NCBI RefSeq assembly: GCF_027595985.1
Contig: NC_073307.1
Span: 45,362,594 to 45,426,593, forward strand
From: Sorex araneus
Lineage: Eukaryota; Chordata; Mammalia; Eulipotyphla; Soricidae
Length of the DNA stretch: 64,000 nt
Reading direction: 5' to 3'
This document shows, in pieces, positions 40,823 to 53,125 of this stretch. The position numbers and the translations under genes are program-made. The notes under the pieces are model-generated. The model did not search any database. It was not told the origin of the DNA and worked only from the letters and a program-made list of their open reading frames with translations. Position 1 is the stretch's first letter. The number at the start of each line of letters is the position of its first letter.

Positions 40823-41458
40823 AAGAGACAAAAAGGTCATTCGCCATGATCAAGTGCAATTTATTTCATTTGGGAATGGTTCAATATAGGTGAATAAATT
40901 ATGTAATACAAAACACCAATGAAAGGAAAGATAAAAACATTATCATATCAACTGATTCAGAGAAAACTTATGACAAAATCCAAAATCTATTCATGATAAA
41001 ACTTTCAATATAATAGAGTTGAAGGAAACTATCCTCGGTAGAGCAATAACCTTCTATAACAAACCCACGGCCAATATTGTTCTTCATGTTGAAAAACTGA
41101 AAGTATTCTCTCTGAGATCAAGCACAAAACAAAGATGTTCCCTATCTGGACTTTTATTCAGATGATATTAGAAGTCCAGCAATAGCAATCAGGCAAGAAA
41201 AAGAAATAAAATATTTCAAACTGAAAAAAAAAAGAAGTCACATTATCACTACTTGCAAATAATTTGACAATATAATAGAAGATACCAAAGAGTCCACTAA
41301 AAAACTCCTAGAAGCAAACCAATGCAGCATAATAAGTCTTTTCATTCCTATAAGTAAATAATGAACTGGAAGAGAAAGAGATAAAAGAATCCACTTCATT
41401 AAAAATAATGTCGCAAAACATTAAGTACCTAGGAATCAACAAAAGATGTAAGATACTT

Positions 41459-41465
41459 GTGCTCA

Positions 41466-41515
<50 letters not shown>

Positions 41516-41565
41516 GGCCCCTGCGCAAGGATGACACGCAAATTCGTGAAGCGTTCCATATTTTT
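41459..41565 (+). ncRNA. RNU6 (pseudogene): U6 spliceosomal RNA sequence (retrocopy part)
   Basis: Full-length, 107 nt, from GTGCTC to the terminal T-run, with the ACAGAG box intact and the central and 3' regions apparently unchanged. Compared with the vertebrate U6 I know, I see one change near position 7 (GTGCTCA for GTGCTCG). No proximal sequence element or TATA is seen upstream because the flank is L1 ORF2. The copy is therefore a retro-derived pseudogene despite near-perfect sequence. Confidence 0.92.
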
Positions 41566-41566
41566 T

Positions 41567-42291
41567 CACCGCAGCACTGTTTACAATAGCCAGAATCTGG
41601 AAAAAACCCGAGTGCCCTAGAACAGATGACTGGTTGAAGAAACTCTGGTACATATATACAATGGAATACTATGCAGCTGTTAGAAAAAATGAGGTCATGA
41701 CGTTTGCATATAAGTGGATCTACATGGAAAGTATCATGCTAAGTGAAATGAGTCAGAAAGAGAGAGACAGACATAGAAAGATTGCACTCATCTGTGGAAT
41801 ATAGAATAATAGACTATAAGACGAACACCCAAGAATAGTAGAAATAAGTACCAGGAGGTTGTCACCATGGCTTGGAGGCTGTTCTCTCACTCTGGGCAAC
41901 TCAGAGAAGGGAACAGCAAGTAAAATGTGGTTGTTGGTCATGTGGGGGAAAGATGATGCGGGCCAAATATAGACTAGAGACTGAACGCAATGGCCACTCA
42001 ACACCTTTATTGCAAACCACAACACCTAACCAGAGAGAGAGAACAAAAGGGAATTCCCTGCCATAGTGGCAGGGTGGGGTGGGGGGAGACGGGACTGGGA
42101 AGAGGGGGTGGGATGTTGGGTTTACTGGTGGTGGAGAATGGGCACTGGTGAAGGGATGGGTTATCAAACTCTGTAAGGGAGAAACATGAGCACAAAAATG
42201 TATAAATCTGTAACTGTACCCTCACGTTGACTCACTAATTAAAAATAAACTATAAAAATAAAATAAAATAAAAAAAAATATGTTAAAAAAA
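41567..42291 (+). mobile_element. L1 3' end (ORF2 C-terminus and 3'UTR) of the U6-L1 chimera
   Basis: Begins within the ORF2 C-terminal coding region (reading AALFTIARIW, then YTMEYYAAVRKNEVM and LSEMSQKE) and runs through a 3'UTR with G-rich tracts (gggtggggtggggggagacg near 42072) to an A-rich tail. The ORF2 part is only lightly damaged, so the donor L1 was young. Confidence 0.88.
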
Positions 42292-42708
42292 AAAAGATGT
42301 AAGATACTTATACAGTGAAAACTATAAATCATTTATATATGAGATAGAAGAAGGCCTTAGGAAATGGAAAAATATTTTATGTTCATGGGTTGGAGTAACT
42401 AATATTGTCAAAAAATTGTTACAGAGATTTAATTCGATTTGCCCAAAATTTTATGACATGTTTTCAAAGACTTAGAACAGCCAATTATTAAGTAATAGAA
42501 TCATATTATGGAATCATAAAGCAACCCCACTAACCAAGTCATACTGAGAAATGAGAAATTTGGAGGTATCTAATTATGTAGCTTGAAAATATACTATAGA
42601 TACATAGAAATAAAAACATCATGGCACTGGAATAAAGATAGACTCTAAGACCAATGGGTTACAATTAAATACCCAAAAATACATCTCCATATTTATAGCA
42701 GACTGATT

Positions 42709-42912
42709 TTTGGTTTTTTTTTTTTTTTTTTTTTTGCTTTTTGGGTCACACCTGGCGATGCACAGGGGTTACTCCTGGCTCTGCACTCAAGAATTACCCC
42801 TGGCCGTGCTCAGGGGACCATATGGGATGCTGGGATTTGAACCCGGGTCGGCCGCGTGCAAGGCAAACGCCCTACCCGCTGTGCTATCTCTCCAGCCCCT
42901 AGCAGACTGATT
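42709..42912 (-). mobile_element. SINE-A, full length with TSD
   Basis: T-run 42714-42735, body, head ctatctctccagcccc. TSD agcagactgattttt at both ends. Confidence 0.95.
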
Positions 42913-43531
42913 TTTAACAAAGGACTTGAGTACATAAAATGGAATAAATAGCATCTTCAATAAATGTTGGTGGGAAAACTGGATAATTACAACTAAAAAA
43001 AAGTTGGATGCATGTCTCATACCTTATACAGAATTCAATTCAAAATGGATCAAATATCTTGAGAATATATAAAATACACTAAGAAAAATACAGGCAGAAT
43101 ACTATAATATTTGGACTTTAGAAGTGTTTCAATGATACTATTCCACCAGCAAGGCATAAAAATAAAAAATAAACAAATGGGACTACATCAAAGTAAAGAG
43201 TTTCTTCATACTGAAAGAAAAACAAGCTAAAAATAAAAGGTACATAAGTGAATGCTTGAAAACACTTGCACTCAACCAATCAGAAAAGCATTAATGTACA
43301 AGATATAAAACAAAAACCAAAAAATAACAACAATAGCAAAAAATAGTAACAAAAGAGTCATAAAACCCTATAAATAAAACAAAATGAGGAAATAAACAGA
43401 CACATCTCTGAAGAAAACAGACAAATGGGGAAGGCACATGAAAAAAGACTCATTATTACTTATTAGAGAAACCCAAATCAAGAGATAATTAGCAATGACA
43501 TCTTATCTCAGACCAGTAAGACTAACACTCT

Positions 43532-43573
43532 CGTGTGCGCGTGCGTGCTCTCGCGCATGCGCGCGCGCGCACG

Positions 43574-43608
<35 letters not shown>
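43532..43608 (+). repeat. (CG)n(CA)n alternating purine-pyrimidine tract
   Basis: 43532-43548 and 43552-43608 are strictly alternating, with CG-rich then CA-rich parts. Strong Z-DNA potential by sequence. Confidence 0.93.
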
Positions 43609-43712
43609 TTATCCTGGAAACTATGTTTGTGGGAATGTGATGAAAACAGAACCTATCCACTGCTGATGTCAGTGTTGTCTGGTTCAGCCTCTACAGAAAC
43701 AGAAAATTTCTG

Positions 43713-43845
43713 CTGGTGGTATGCCTGAAGTACTCAGGGGTTATTCCTGTCTCTGTGCTCAGAAGTGAACTCTCACAGTGCCAGCACTAAGGCCTCATTC
43801 ATCCACATCCTCTGCCCTCCATGCTCCTGGCTCACCTCATGGAGA
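43713..43845 (+). repeat. Unnamed repeat, inverted relative to 45478-45602
   Basis: tggtatgcctgaagtactca through gcctcattcatccacatcct is, allowing about 20% mismatch, the reverse complement of 45478-45602. Its first half resembles antisense SINE-A. L1 sequence flanks it, so it is an insertion. Confidence 0.7.
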
Positions 43846-44401
43846 TTTCTTTTTAAAAATAGTAATAGAGTTGTCATAAGACTCAGTAACTCCACTTTTT
43901 GGTATCTACCCCAAGACAGGAAAGCATTCATTGAAAAGAAAATATGCACACAATTATTTATTGCAGCACTTAGCACAATAGCACGGATATGGATTCAACT
44001 CAGGTGAGTGGATAATGAAGGTGTGGTATATATACACAATGGAATACTATGCAACTGCAAGGAATGATGAAATCATGAAATTTTCAGCAACGTGGTTGGA
44101 ACTAGAGGTATCATGTTAAGTGGGGTAAATCAGTGGGTGAAGGAAAAATACCAGAAGATCTCACTTACCTGTAGGATACAGAATAGCAGGACAATGGAGT
44201 GCAAAGTACCAAAGTGGGGTGGAGGGGGTGGAGCTGGAAAGACTTAGATTATCCTAGATTATAAAAATGAGGACAGGGAAGGAAATAAATCGAGGGGGAA
44301 GTAAGAAGAAACAACTGGGAGGTGATGGGCAGGGATCAGGGCCCTGGAGCACACAGTGATATAGAGGAGGCATTGGTATATATCTAAATGATAGAATCGA
44401 G

Positions 44402-44665
44402 GGCTGGAGCGATAGCACAGCGGCTAAGGCGTTTGCCTTGCACGCGGCTGACCCGGGTTCAATTCCTCCGCCCCTTTCGGACAGCCTGGCAAGCTACCGA
44501 GAGTATCTCGCTCGCGCAGCAGAGCCTGGCAAGCTACTCATGTAGTATTTGATATGCCAAAAACAGTAACAGCAAGTCTCACAATGGAGACAATGTTACT
44601 AGTGCCTGCTCGAGCAAATGATGAACAACGGGATGACAGTGATACAGTGACAGTGATAGAATCGA
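44402..44665 (+). mobile_element. SINE-B, full length
   Basis: Head gctggagcgatagcacagcg, cctccgcccctttcgg, body, gatgacagtgatacagtgac tail. Confidence 0.94.
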
Positions 44666-45109
44666 ATGCACTGTAGCAGCAGAACCAAACTACAATAACT
44701 AAAGTTAAAATGCCTCTTAAGGAAGGCTGGTGGTTGGGAGGGAACTTGAGCACATTAGCAGAGGGAATGTTACACTCCTGGTGGGATTGGTATAGAAATA
44801 TTTTATTCCTGATTTATTCAGAAATTCATAAATTAGTTCTGATTTATTTGTAAATCATAGTGCCAACAAATCTTATACACATATAGATATTTACAATTTC
44901 AGTTATCTTCTGGTAAGTTCATTAGAAAATGTGAGGCACACATCAGTCATCTTTTTTTTTTGAGCCAGAACATGTTTCCATATCCTTGAACGGGGTATTC
45001 CCTTTCTTTGCAAGCTTTAATGTAAGTGTCAATGAGGAGACTGGATAGAAACAGCATGCAAGTTCTTGGCTAAACCCCTCCACCGGGTTCTCCTCTACTC
45101 TGCCTCACT

Positions 45110-45602
45110 GCTTGAGAAAAAAAACAAGAACTTGCCAGAGGAAGGACCCCTATGGGACTCGAGCCCGGCCCAGTGCGGGCTCACCGTGGACAGACCCACA
45201 TCCTAGGCCTTCTGCAAGGAATGCCTCAGCCTTGTACCTGTGCCAGATATCGTGGTTCTCATTGGGGAAGACGAGGGCCACGGGCTATCTTCCCCAGAGT
45301 CCCTCCTTCTCCTTTGATCCAGGGCCAGTCATCTCCTGTGTTTCGCTCTCCCAGATCCTGCTTGGTCCCCAGTGCTCAGCTCACGGGTACAGCTGAGGAC
45401 CAGCCAGGGCCGTGTTCTCCTTGGCCACTGAGCCACTTCGGTGTAGACATCTGCAGTTGAGGTGGGTGGCTGTTGTCCTTCCACTGGGTGAGCCGGGAGC
45501 GCAGAGGGCAGGGGATGCGGATGAACGAGGCCACGGTGCTGGCACTGTGAGGGTTCACTTTTGAGCACAGAGCCAGGAATGACTCCTGAGTACTTCAGGC
45601 GT
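45110..45602. other. CpG- and GC-rich segment of unknown origin
   Basis: About 490 bp much richer in GC than its flanks. Open frames exist on both strands (about 94-102 codons) but none resembles a protein I know. 45478-45602 is a repeat also present inverted at 43713-43845. The rest (45110-45470) could be an old retrocopy, an LTR fragment or a small CpG island. Confidence 0.4.
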
Positions 45603-46235
45603 ACCACCCCCCTCCCCAAGATAGAAATGAAAATTTTAAAAAACGAGAAAATGCAACAAATTCATGTCACTAAATTGGATAACCTAGGCCAATGCTTCTC
45701 AAATTGAGTCTAGGGCACAAGTGGAAATCCTGTAAATGGGGACCGCGGTAGGAGCCCAACTGTTAGGATAGAAGGGGAGAAGGGCAGAAGGACACAAAAA
45801 TCAGAAGGGGGCCATGGCTGGAAGAAGGTTGAAAGCACTAACCTATGGAATATAAGCAAATTCAAAGAGTAATATAACTTCCCAAGGCTTAATCAGGAGA
45901 AAATAAAATATCTGAACAGATCAACTACATGCAAAGACATTGAAATATTAATAAAAATAATCTCTGCCTCAAACAGTGATGGTTCCACTAGAGTTCACTA
46001 ATACCTTAAAATGTTGCTTATTGCCTTTCTCTATATCTTTTTTTAAAAAAGGTCAAAGAATGGGGATTCTTCCAGATGTTTGTAATGAAGTTAATAGGCC
46101 CCTAAAATCAAAAAGAGACAGACCTCTCTCTCTCAATTCTTCCTTCCCTTTCTCTTTCTCTCACACAAACATGATATCAAAACAAAATAAAAATATAGCT
46201 GATTATCCCTTATTAAGATGAAAAGATTCTCTATG

Positions 46236-46500
46236 TATCTTCACTATCACTATCACTATCACTGTCATCCCGTTGCTCATCGATTTGCTCGAGCGGACAC
46301 CAGTAATGTCTCCACTGTGAGATTTGTTGCTACTGTGTTTGGCATATCGGATATACCATGGTGGCTAGCCAGGATCTGCTGTGTGGGCGAGATACTCTTG
46401 GTACCTTGCCGGGCTCTTCAAAAGGGGCAGAGGAATCGAACCCGGGTTGGCTGCATGCAAGACAAATGCCCCACCGCTGTGCTATTGCTCCAGCCCCTCT
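46236..46500 (-). mobile_element. SINE-B, full length
   Basis: Tail (cactat)n, catcccgttgctcatcgatt, body, head ctattgctccagcccc. Short flanking tctnt-gtatctt repeats. Confidence 0.93.
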
Positions 46501-47034
46501 GTATCTTAATACATAAAATTTGACTCTATGATACAAGAATTAAAAAATAATTAACAAAATCCTGAGCAAAAATTAACTCTACTATACAAGAATTTAAAAA
46601 TTAAAATAAAATAAACTTTTTATGAACTGAATTTAGCAATACATTTTAAAATCTCTTACATCATGTCAGGAACTATTTATCTGAAAGATGCAGAGATTGT
46701 TCACATATATAAATCAAAGTAAGTGATACAACACTTCCACAAAAAGATAAAATCATATAATCATATCAATAAACATATCAAAACTTTTGTTAATATTTAA
46801 AATTTGTCTTAAAAAGTGAGATGGGGATAGAAGGAACATATTACAGCTTGGTAAAGGCCATAGCTAACATCATAATTATATACATATAAAAGATTTTTTT
46901 CTTCAATATTGTTCATAACACAAGTATATCCACCTTAACATTTAGTATTCAGTATGATGTTAGAAATCCTAGACACAAAGATTTGGCACAAATTTGTAAT
47001 AATAGACATTTAAATAGGAAAAATATTTTTAATT

Positions 47035-48180
47035 TTATTTTTTAAATTCTATTTTAGTTTTATAAAGCTGTTCACAATAATTTATTACATTCAATATTCA
47101 ACATCAATCCCACCACCATTACACCTTCCCACCACCATTATTTCAAGTTTTCCCAACCAACATCAAAGCCTGCCCCAGCAGTAAGCCCTAAATAATTTAT
47201 TTTGTATTGCTCGTTACGAATAAGTTGCTAAAAATGATCAAAAATCTTTTCCTTAGAATAAAGTGTGTGAAGACTGTTTATCTCACCCTGGCACCACTTA
47301 AACCCCTGTATAAAATATTAATAATATGGGCAGAGCGATAGCACAGTGGATAGGACATTTGCTTTGCACTTGGCCAACCTGGGTTCGATTCCTCCGTTCC
47401 TCTCAGAGAGCCCAGCAAGCTACCGAGAGTATCCTGCAGAGCCTGGCAAGCTCCGAGTGGCAAATTCAATATGCCAAAAATAGTAACAACAAGTCTCATA
47501 ATGGAGACGTTACAATTTGCTTGAGCAAATTTATGAACAAAGGGACAACAGGGCTGACAGTTGTTACAGATTGAGCCTTGTGTAACTATTTTTTAATTGA
47601 GATTGGTTGCCTTCTACTTTACATCTCATCTAATGTGGTGTGCTGCTATTCCTGGTACATCAGTGGTATAGAGCATAAGATGTTGCCCCAAGAATTCTAA
47701 AATTTTAAATAAGTGATAGAGCTGGAGCTAAATTTTTAATTGGATGGTGACTTTGGGGTCTGCAGGCATCTCTACAATTTGTTGATCTCTTCCCAGATTG
47801 TTTGTGAGTCTCTTGGTCATGGACAATTAATGAGGTCATGTGGCACCAAAGGCAGTTTATGGGCATGACTGCCAGGCTCCTAAAAGAACAGGAAGATAGG
47901 GGAAATCACTCATCCCAGACTCCATGAGAACCTGGAAGTTTCTGTTACAAAACCTAAGTTTTTCAGCAGATTCATTTATGGATGAAGCTTGGCGAGCCTG
48001 TGGGGGCCTGCCATGAGCATGGCGGCAATTAGGTTCTGGAGGAATTTGTTGTGGGGGCTCTGGGTAAGTGGAGGACTCACTTGTCCTCCCCCCCAGGGTG
48101 CCTGGATATGAGACTCAGCCTGGCACAGAATCTGAAGGCATCTCTGCAGCTTGTTGATAACTTCTGAGATTTATTTGTGA
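47035..48180 (-). repeat. Composite repeat R, copy 2 (old L1 3' end plus shared module)
   Basis: Starts with antisense L1-like 3' sequence (acaataatttattacattca, ccaccaccattacaccttcc) and continues with blocks also found at 16160-17060 and 61150-61930 (attgagattggttgccttct; gatggtgactttggggtct). Its far part (gagcatggcggcaattaggt) is shared with SINE-C. Split by a SINE-B at 47325-47575. Confidence 0.75.
47325..47575 (+). mobile_element. SINE-B inside repeat R
   Basis: gcagagcgatagcacagtgg head to the gttacaatttgcttgagcaa tail. Confidence 0.9.
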
Positions 48181-48387
48181 GCTGGAACAATATTAAAACT
48201 AACACTAGTTGCAGATGATATGATAAGAGTATAAAATTCTCACATTACTTGCAAAATGTTAGAAACAATAAACCAATAATAGTAAAGCAACAAGCTATCA
48301 AATAGATATACAGAATTTGTTTCCATATTCAAGAAACAAAATATAAGAGACAGAAAATATTTTTAAAATCTCATTTACAAGGAGAGA

Positions 48388-48530
48388 GCTGCTTGCCTTG
48401 CACATGAGCAACCTGAATTCAATCCCTAGCATCCCCTAGGGTGACCTGAGAGCTGTCAGGAGTAATTCTTGAGAGCAGAGCCAGGAGTAACTCCCAAGCA
48501 TTTCCAGGTTTTGCCTAAAACAAACAAACA
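48388..48530 (+). mobile_element. SINE-A, old
   Basis: gcttgccttgcacatgagca, aattcaatccctagcatccc, (aaac)n tail. Confidence 0.8.
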
Positions 48531-48559
48531 AACAAATAAACAAACAAATTTTATTTAGA

Positions 48560-50400
48560 ATTGAATAGACAAGATTGAAACACGCAGGAATAAACTTAAA
48601 GGGGATGAAAGATGTGTATATTAGAGACTGTGTCTATGTTGACCCAAAGAAATATCTAGTATAGGGCTAAGATGCTTTGCATTTCATTCCACCCAATTCC
48701 TGTTAGAATACCTGTCATGACATAGGGCCACTTAATTACTGCTAAGGGTCAGTCTTGAGGACAGAGCCAGGAATTACCCCTGAGCAATGCTAGGCATGGC
48801 CCCCAACTCTACTCCCCCATCACACACACAAATTATATCAATTCTAAAAGAATACAAGGGGATGGAAATGGAAAGATACTCTATGTTCATGGATTGGAGA
48901 AATTAGCACTGATACAACGATCATTTTCCCCAAACATTATATAGGTCCAATGCAAAGCACATCAAAATTTCAAGGACACTTATCAAGAATGTAGAACCAA
49001 TATTACTGAAATTCTCACAGAACCACAAAAGACCCTAAATAGCCCTAGGCATCAAGAGGCAAAAGAAAAATGAAAGCATTCAGCTGCCAATTTCAAGTGA
49101 CACTCCAAAGCATAGTAATGAAAACATTATGGTATTATAATCAAAATAGACACACAGATCAATGGAATAGCCCAGAATCAAATCCTCACACTTATGGACA
49201 ACTTATAACAATGGAGTCAAAGCATAAAATGAAGAAACATAAGTCCATTCAAAAAAGGTCTTTGAGAAAACTAAACCATGTATAGAAAAAGAAAAGCAGA
49301 TGACTATCTCTCACCATGTGCAAAAGTAAATCAAAATGCACTTTGGCATTAGGCCCAAACCATAAAATACACTGAGAAAAGAACAGGCATAATATTCTGT
49401 GATCAGGGCTTCTGTGGTTTATTGAGGGATTTCATTCCAGTGGCCAGGTTCAGAAAAGAAAAATAAACATAGGACATACATCAAACTAAGATATTTCTGA
49501 ACAGATAAAGACTGATTAAAATGAAAAGATCCTCGTGTGTAGATGGAAATATTCACACAATACACATATTATTAAGGGTTAATGTCTCAGAAGCTCACAA
49601 AATCCCATAAGAAACAAACAACTTTATCAAAACATAGAGGAAAAGCTAATCAGACACCTCACCAAATAATACGTACAGATGCTCAAAAGGCACATGGAAA
49701 AAAAAGCTTGTTATCATTTATAATCAAGGGCATGCAAATCAAAATGAAATAAGATGTTCCCTCACACCTGTAAGATGACCTACATCAAAAGTTCAAAAAG
49801 AACAAGTATTGGCAAGAGTATGGAGAAAAAAAAACATTTATATACTGTTGTTGAGAATATAAATCTGTCCAGTCTCTGTGGAAAAAAATTAAAAGCAAAC
49901 TTCTCAAAATTTTGCAAATAGATCTATCCTATGACCCAGTAATTCAACTGCATCTATCCAAGGAACACAAAAACATGAATCCAAAGATATTTATTCGCTC
50001 CCCTGTTTATTGAGGCACTATTTACAATAGTTAAGATAAAATAATTCAAGTACCTAATGTTAGATAAGTGAATAAAAGAAATGTGGTATATATAAATGAT
50101 GGAATATTAGTCACCTACAAGAAATGATGAAATTATTTCTTCCATGACAACTTGCATGGAACTGGTGGGAGTCATGTAAGTAAAATTAGTAGGAAAGATA
50201 AGGAAAAATATTGGGTGATTTTACTTATATGGAGAATATAATGAAACAGAGCAAGGGGATGACAAAATAAAATGAAAAAAAACCATAGAATTGCAGTTAT
50301 CAGAGGTGGGAGGGAAGCAGAGAACTTAAGAGAGATATGGAAAAACATTGCTACTTTGATGGAGGGTTCAAAAACACACACACACACACACAAATACACA
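48560..50400 (+). mobile_element. L1 fragment (ORF2 C-terminal half and 3' end)
   Basis: Plus-strand decayed ORF2: tactctatgttcatggattg, NRHTDQWN coding near 49150, gtatggagaaaa near 49818, ggaatattagtcacctacaa near 50102. Ends with a (CA)n run at 50375-50392. A SINE-A remnant sits at 48700-48812. Confidence 0.78.
48700..48812 (+). mobile_element. SINE-A remnant
   Basis: 3' half only: ggacagagccaggaattacc, gagcaatgctaggcatggcc. Confidence 0.7.
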
Positions 50401-52060
50401 CATACTAATTTATGCCACCAGCTCTAGCCTTCTGTCAAAGAAAGTATGATATACTCAGAACTGTAATCTGTGAATATTAATCTGATATTGCATAAATTGG
50501 ACAGAGATAAAAGATAAGTAATAATTAGGAAATTATTTATTCTTCTAGAAAAGGCAAAGAGAGAATTTAAGCAATAATCATCTTAGACTTTGTTTGACTT
50601 GGCTTTGAGCTGGTTAATAGGGAAGTGATGGGGATATTATCATGAAAAGGAAGAAAAGACAGAAAATCAGGGAAAAGATGTAAAACTCCATTGAATACTA
50701 AATGAGATTGAAGGAATTATAGATGGTGTTTTCACATTGATTATTGGTAAATAGGTTTAGAGAAATGGATTTTATTGTAAGCCCTAAAGTTAGAATGAAA
50801 ATCTGAAAGAGATAGAGCACTTAGATTATCAAACTAAAACAAATAATTCTATTTAAGAAGAGATACTTAGAAATAAAACAGAAATAATAGTGTGTCAAAA
50901 TAAATAAAGGAGTATAGATTTTTCCTTCTGAAATCACACACCCTTTATTAAGGCTTCAAATGAAAGACCTATTTACCATTGTATAATACATTACTTCTAC
51001 ACTTAATTGACAAATATTTCTTCTTTCTCTTATTCCCTCTTTCCCTTCTGTCTTGCCCCATTATCCCCTTCAATTTTTTCCTTTCTTTCTATTGCAGTAA
51101 TTTTGGGACATGTTAGAACAACTCTGAATCATTACTATAGATGATGGTATGAACATCGAAATTTCAGGAGAGAGAAAAATTTGCTAAGAGCAATCCTTTC
51201 TAGTTTTGGTCAAGAAGACTCCCAGTGGTGATCGTGTTTGCCAAAGTTTCAATGAAAGGAACATAGTGTTCAGATATTCTTTGGCATTAAGTTTCTAGTC
51301 CTCAGCTTTTGTGACTGCAAGAAGATGTAGGATTAGGCAGGTGACTCTGTTCAAACCCATAATACTAGGTTATGTATGAGCTGAATTAGGACAAATCCCT
51401 GCTTGCATTAGTTGAAAAATGCCTACTAGGCTGGGAGTAAGGGAGAGGGCCATGGAGCCCTGGTGCCAATAACATTCAGCAGGGAAATCTAATACCCCAC
51501 TCTGGTTTGGGAATGTTTTCTTAGATGAAAACTGGGCCTCCTCTTCAAGTGGAAGGATTGAAGAGTGCTTCATTTATCTTAGAGCGAGTTAAGTGACTCA
51601 GATTAAGTGCCCAAACCTGTATCACTTGCTTAGAAAGTGGGTTTCAGAAATAATGGCTACAATCCAGAACAAAGTCCAGAGCTTGTCTTAACAGGTATTT
51701 GAGGTTATCTCTCTCCTACTGAAAGTTCCCAGGCATCTAAATTGAAGGAAACATTTCTTACAGCTGAGTAGTATTCCATTACGCTTATATTGTACATTGA
51801 TACTTATTGTAGTTTTATCAGAGTTAAGGTAACATGGTTACAACAGTGTTATTATTTATGGATTTTTGTTGTGAAAAGTTGCTGTACTTCCACCACCACC
51901 AAAGTGTTCAAGATCTACCACTGCCTGCATATCATGTTTCTTCCCTTGACACCTCTTCCTTTACTACTTACTCCCTAAAACTTATGCAAGTGCTGTGCTA
52001 TCACAGTAACAAAAAGTAAATTAAAAAAAACAAGAAAAGATTCATTAATTTATTTAGGGA
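50401..52060. other. No gene seen
   Basis: Mostly unique-looking AT-rich sequence. 51765-52020 has weak antisense L1 similarity (ctgagtagtattccatt). No exon-like reading frame stood out. Confidence 0.5.
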
Positions 52061-52064
52061 TTTA

Positions 52065-52235
52065 AATTTTGTGGCCACACACAGTGGTTACCAGGGGGCT
52101 ACATGTGCCACTCTGCTCGGAAGTTGCTTCTGGTGGTGCTTCAGGGGCCATGTCAGGCTGGGGATCAAAGCTGATTCTCTAATACACGAAGCACATGCTC
52201 CAGCCCTTTGAGACATCACTCCACCTGACAGTCCA
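52065..52235 (-). mobile_element. SINE-A, old
   Basis: ggccacacacagtggttacc, ggtggtgcttcaggggccat, cacatgctccagccc. Confidence 0.8.
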
Positions 52236-52424
52236 ATATTTTAATTTATATGAGATGTTTAGAGGAATATCTGAACCTGTTGATGGTAATCATCTTATAA
52301 TTTATATAAATCAGATCATTATAATTTATACCTAAACTTATATGGTGATATATCAGCTATTCTTAAACAAAATTGAAAAATTAATCCTATTATGAATGTA
52401 TAAAAAACAGAAGAATAATTGTTT

Positions 52425-52525
52425 TTGACAGGAACAAAAATTGAGACAAAGAAAATCAGTAACTTGTCCAAGATGATGCAGTTAAAAAGAAATAAAGTCA
52501 AGTTTCAAATGGCTTCTCCCAAACT
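52425..52525 (+). repeat. MIR-like fragment
   Basis: gtaacttgtccaagatgatg matches the MIR core (aacttgcccaaggtcac-type). Confidence 0.5.
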
Positions 52526-52814
52526 AGTGTTTTGCAAAGTGAGTGATGGAGTTTCTGGAATGGTCCAGTAGGGTATAGTAATCTCTGATGTAATTGTGGA
52601 GGGCACTTTCCCCTTAAAGAAGAGGGATATTCACTGAGGGTATTTTGCATAATTTTTTTCTGGAAATGGAAGTTAGCCAGATAAATCTGTGAAGCTTTAA
52701 AGTATGTGAAAAATTTATATCATCATATGTATTAAAGTTTAATATTAAAATTAAAAATGTGTGAAAAGTGAATAACATAGTGTACAAGCAAGCTTGGTGA
52801 TAGAAAAATCAATG

Positions 52815-53125
52815 AAAAACTTTTTTTAAAATTTTTTATTAAATCACCATGTGGAAAGTTACAAAGTTCTCAGGTTTATGTCTCAGTTATACAATATTCA
52901 AACACCCATCCCTTCACCAGTGCCCATATCCCACCACCAAAAACCCCAGTATACCCCCCCACCCCCTACTGTATAACTAATGAATTTCACTTCATTTTCT
53001 CTTTACCTTGATTACATTCTATATTTCAACACAAAACTCACTATTGTTGTTGGAGTTTCCACCCAAGAAAGACAGCCCTACTACCAAGAAAGCATTTGAT
53101 AATTAGTTTTCCAGCAATGAAAAAC
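52815..53125 (-). mobile_element. L1 3'UTR end
   Basis: Antisense tail, aatcaccatgtggaaagtta, acacccatcccttcaccagt, C-rich tract (complement of a G-rich tract) near 52955. Flanks share caatgaaaaac. Confidence 0.9.

Larger units (their letters stand above)
41441..42309 (+). mobile_element. U6-L1 chimeric retrocopy with 18-bp target-site duplication
   Basis: A complete U6 snRNA sequence is fused directly to a 3' L1 fragment that ends in an A-rich tail. The whole is bounded by perfect direct repeats aaaagatgtaagatactt at 41441-41458 and 42292-42309. One shared duplication and one tail show a single integration event. This matches the known U6-L1 chimeras attributed to template switching during target-primed reverse transcription. 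It sits inside an older L1 ORF2 region whose sequence resumes after the second repeat. Confidence 0.93.
36845..44200 (+). mobile_element. Old, nearly full-length plus-strand L1, heavily interrupted
   Basis: Begins with a 5'UTR-like segment (aggtggggccaaaatgacc), passes decayed ORF1-like sequence near 38.4 kb and ORF2 reverse transcriptase sequence (caaaatccaaaatctattca near 40975; aagtacctaggaatcaac near 41421), and ends in the ORF2 C-terminus (tacacaatggaatactatgc near 44032) at about 44.2 kb. Frames are destroyed. SINE, L1 and U6-L1 insertions are listed separately. The 5' boundary is a guess. Confidence 0.7.

Noticed and set aside
41459-41565. A functional U6 snRNA gene
   Set aside because: No upstream pol III promoter elements; it is fused to L1 and shares its TSD and tail, so it is a retrocopy.
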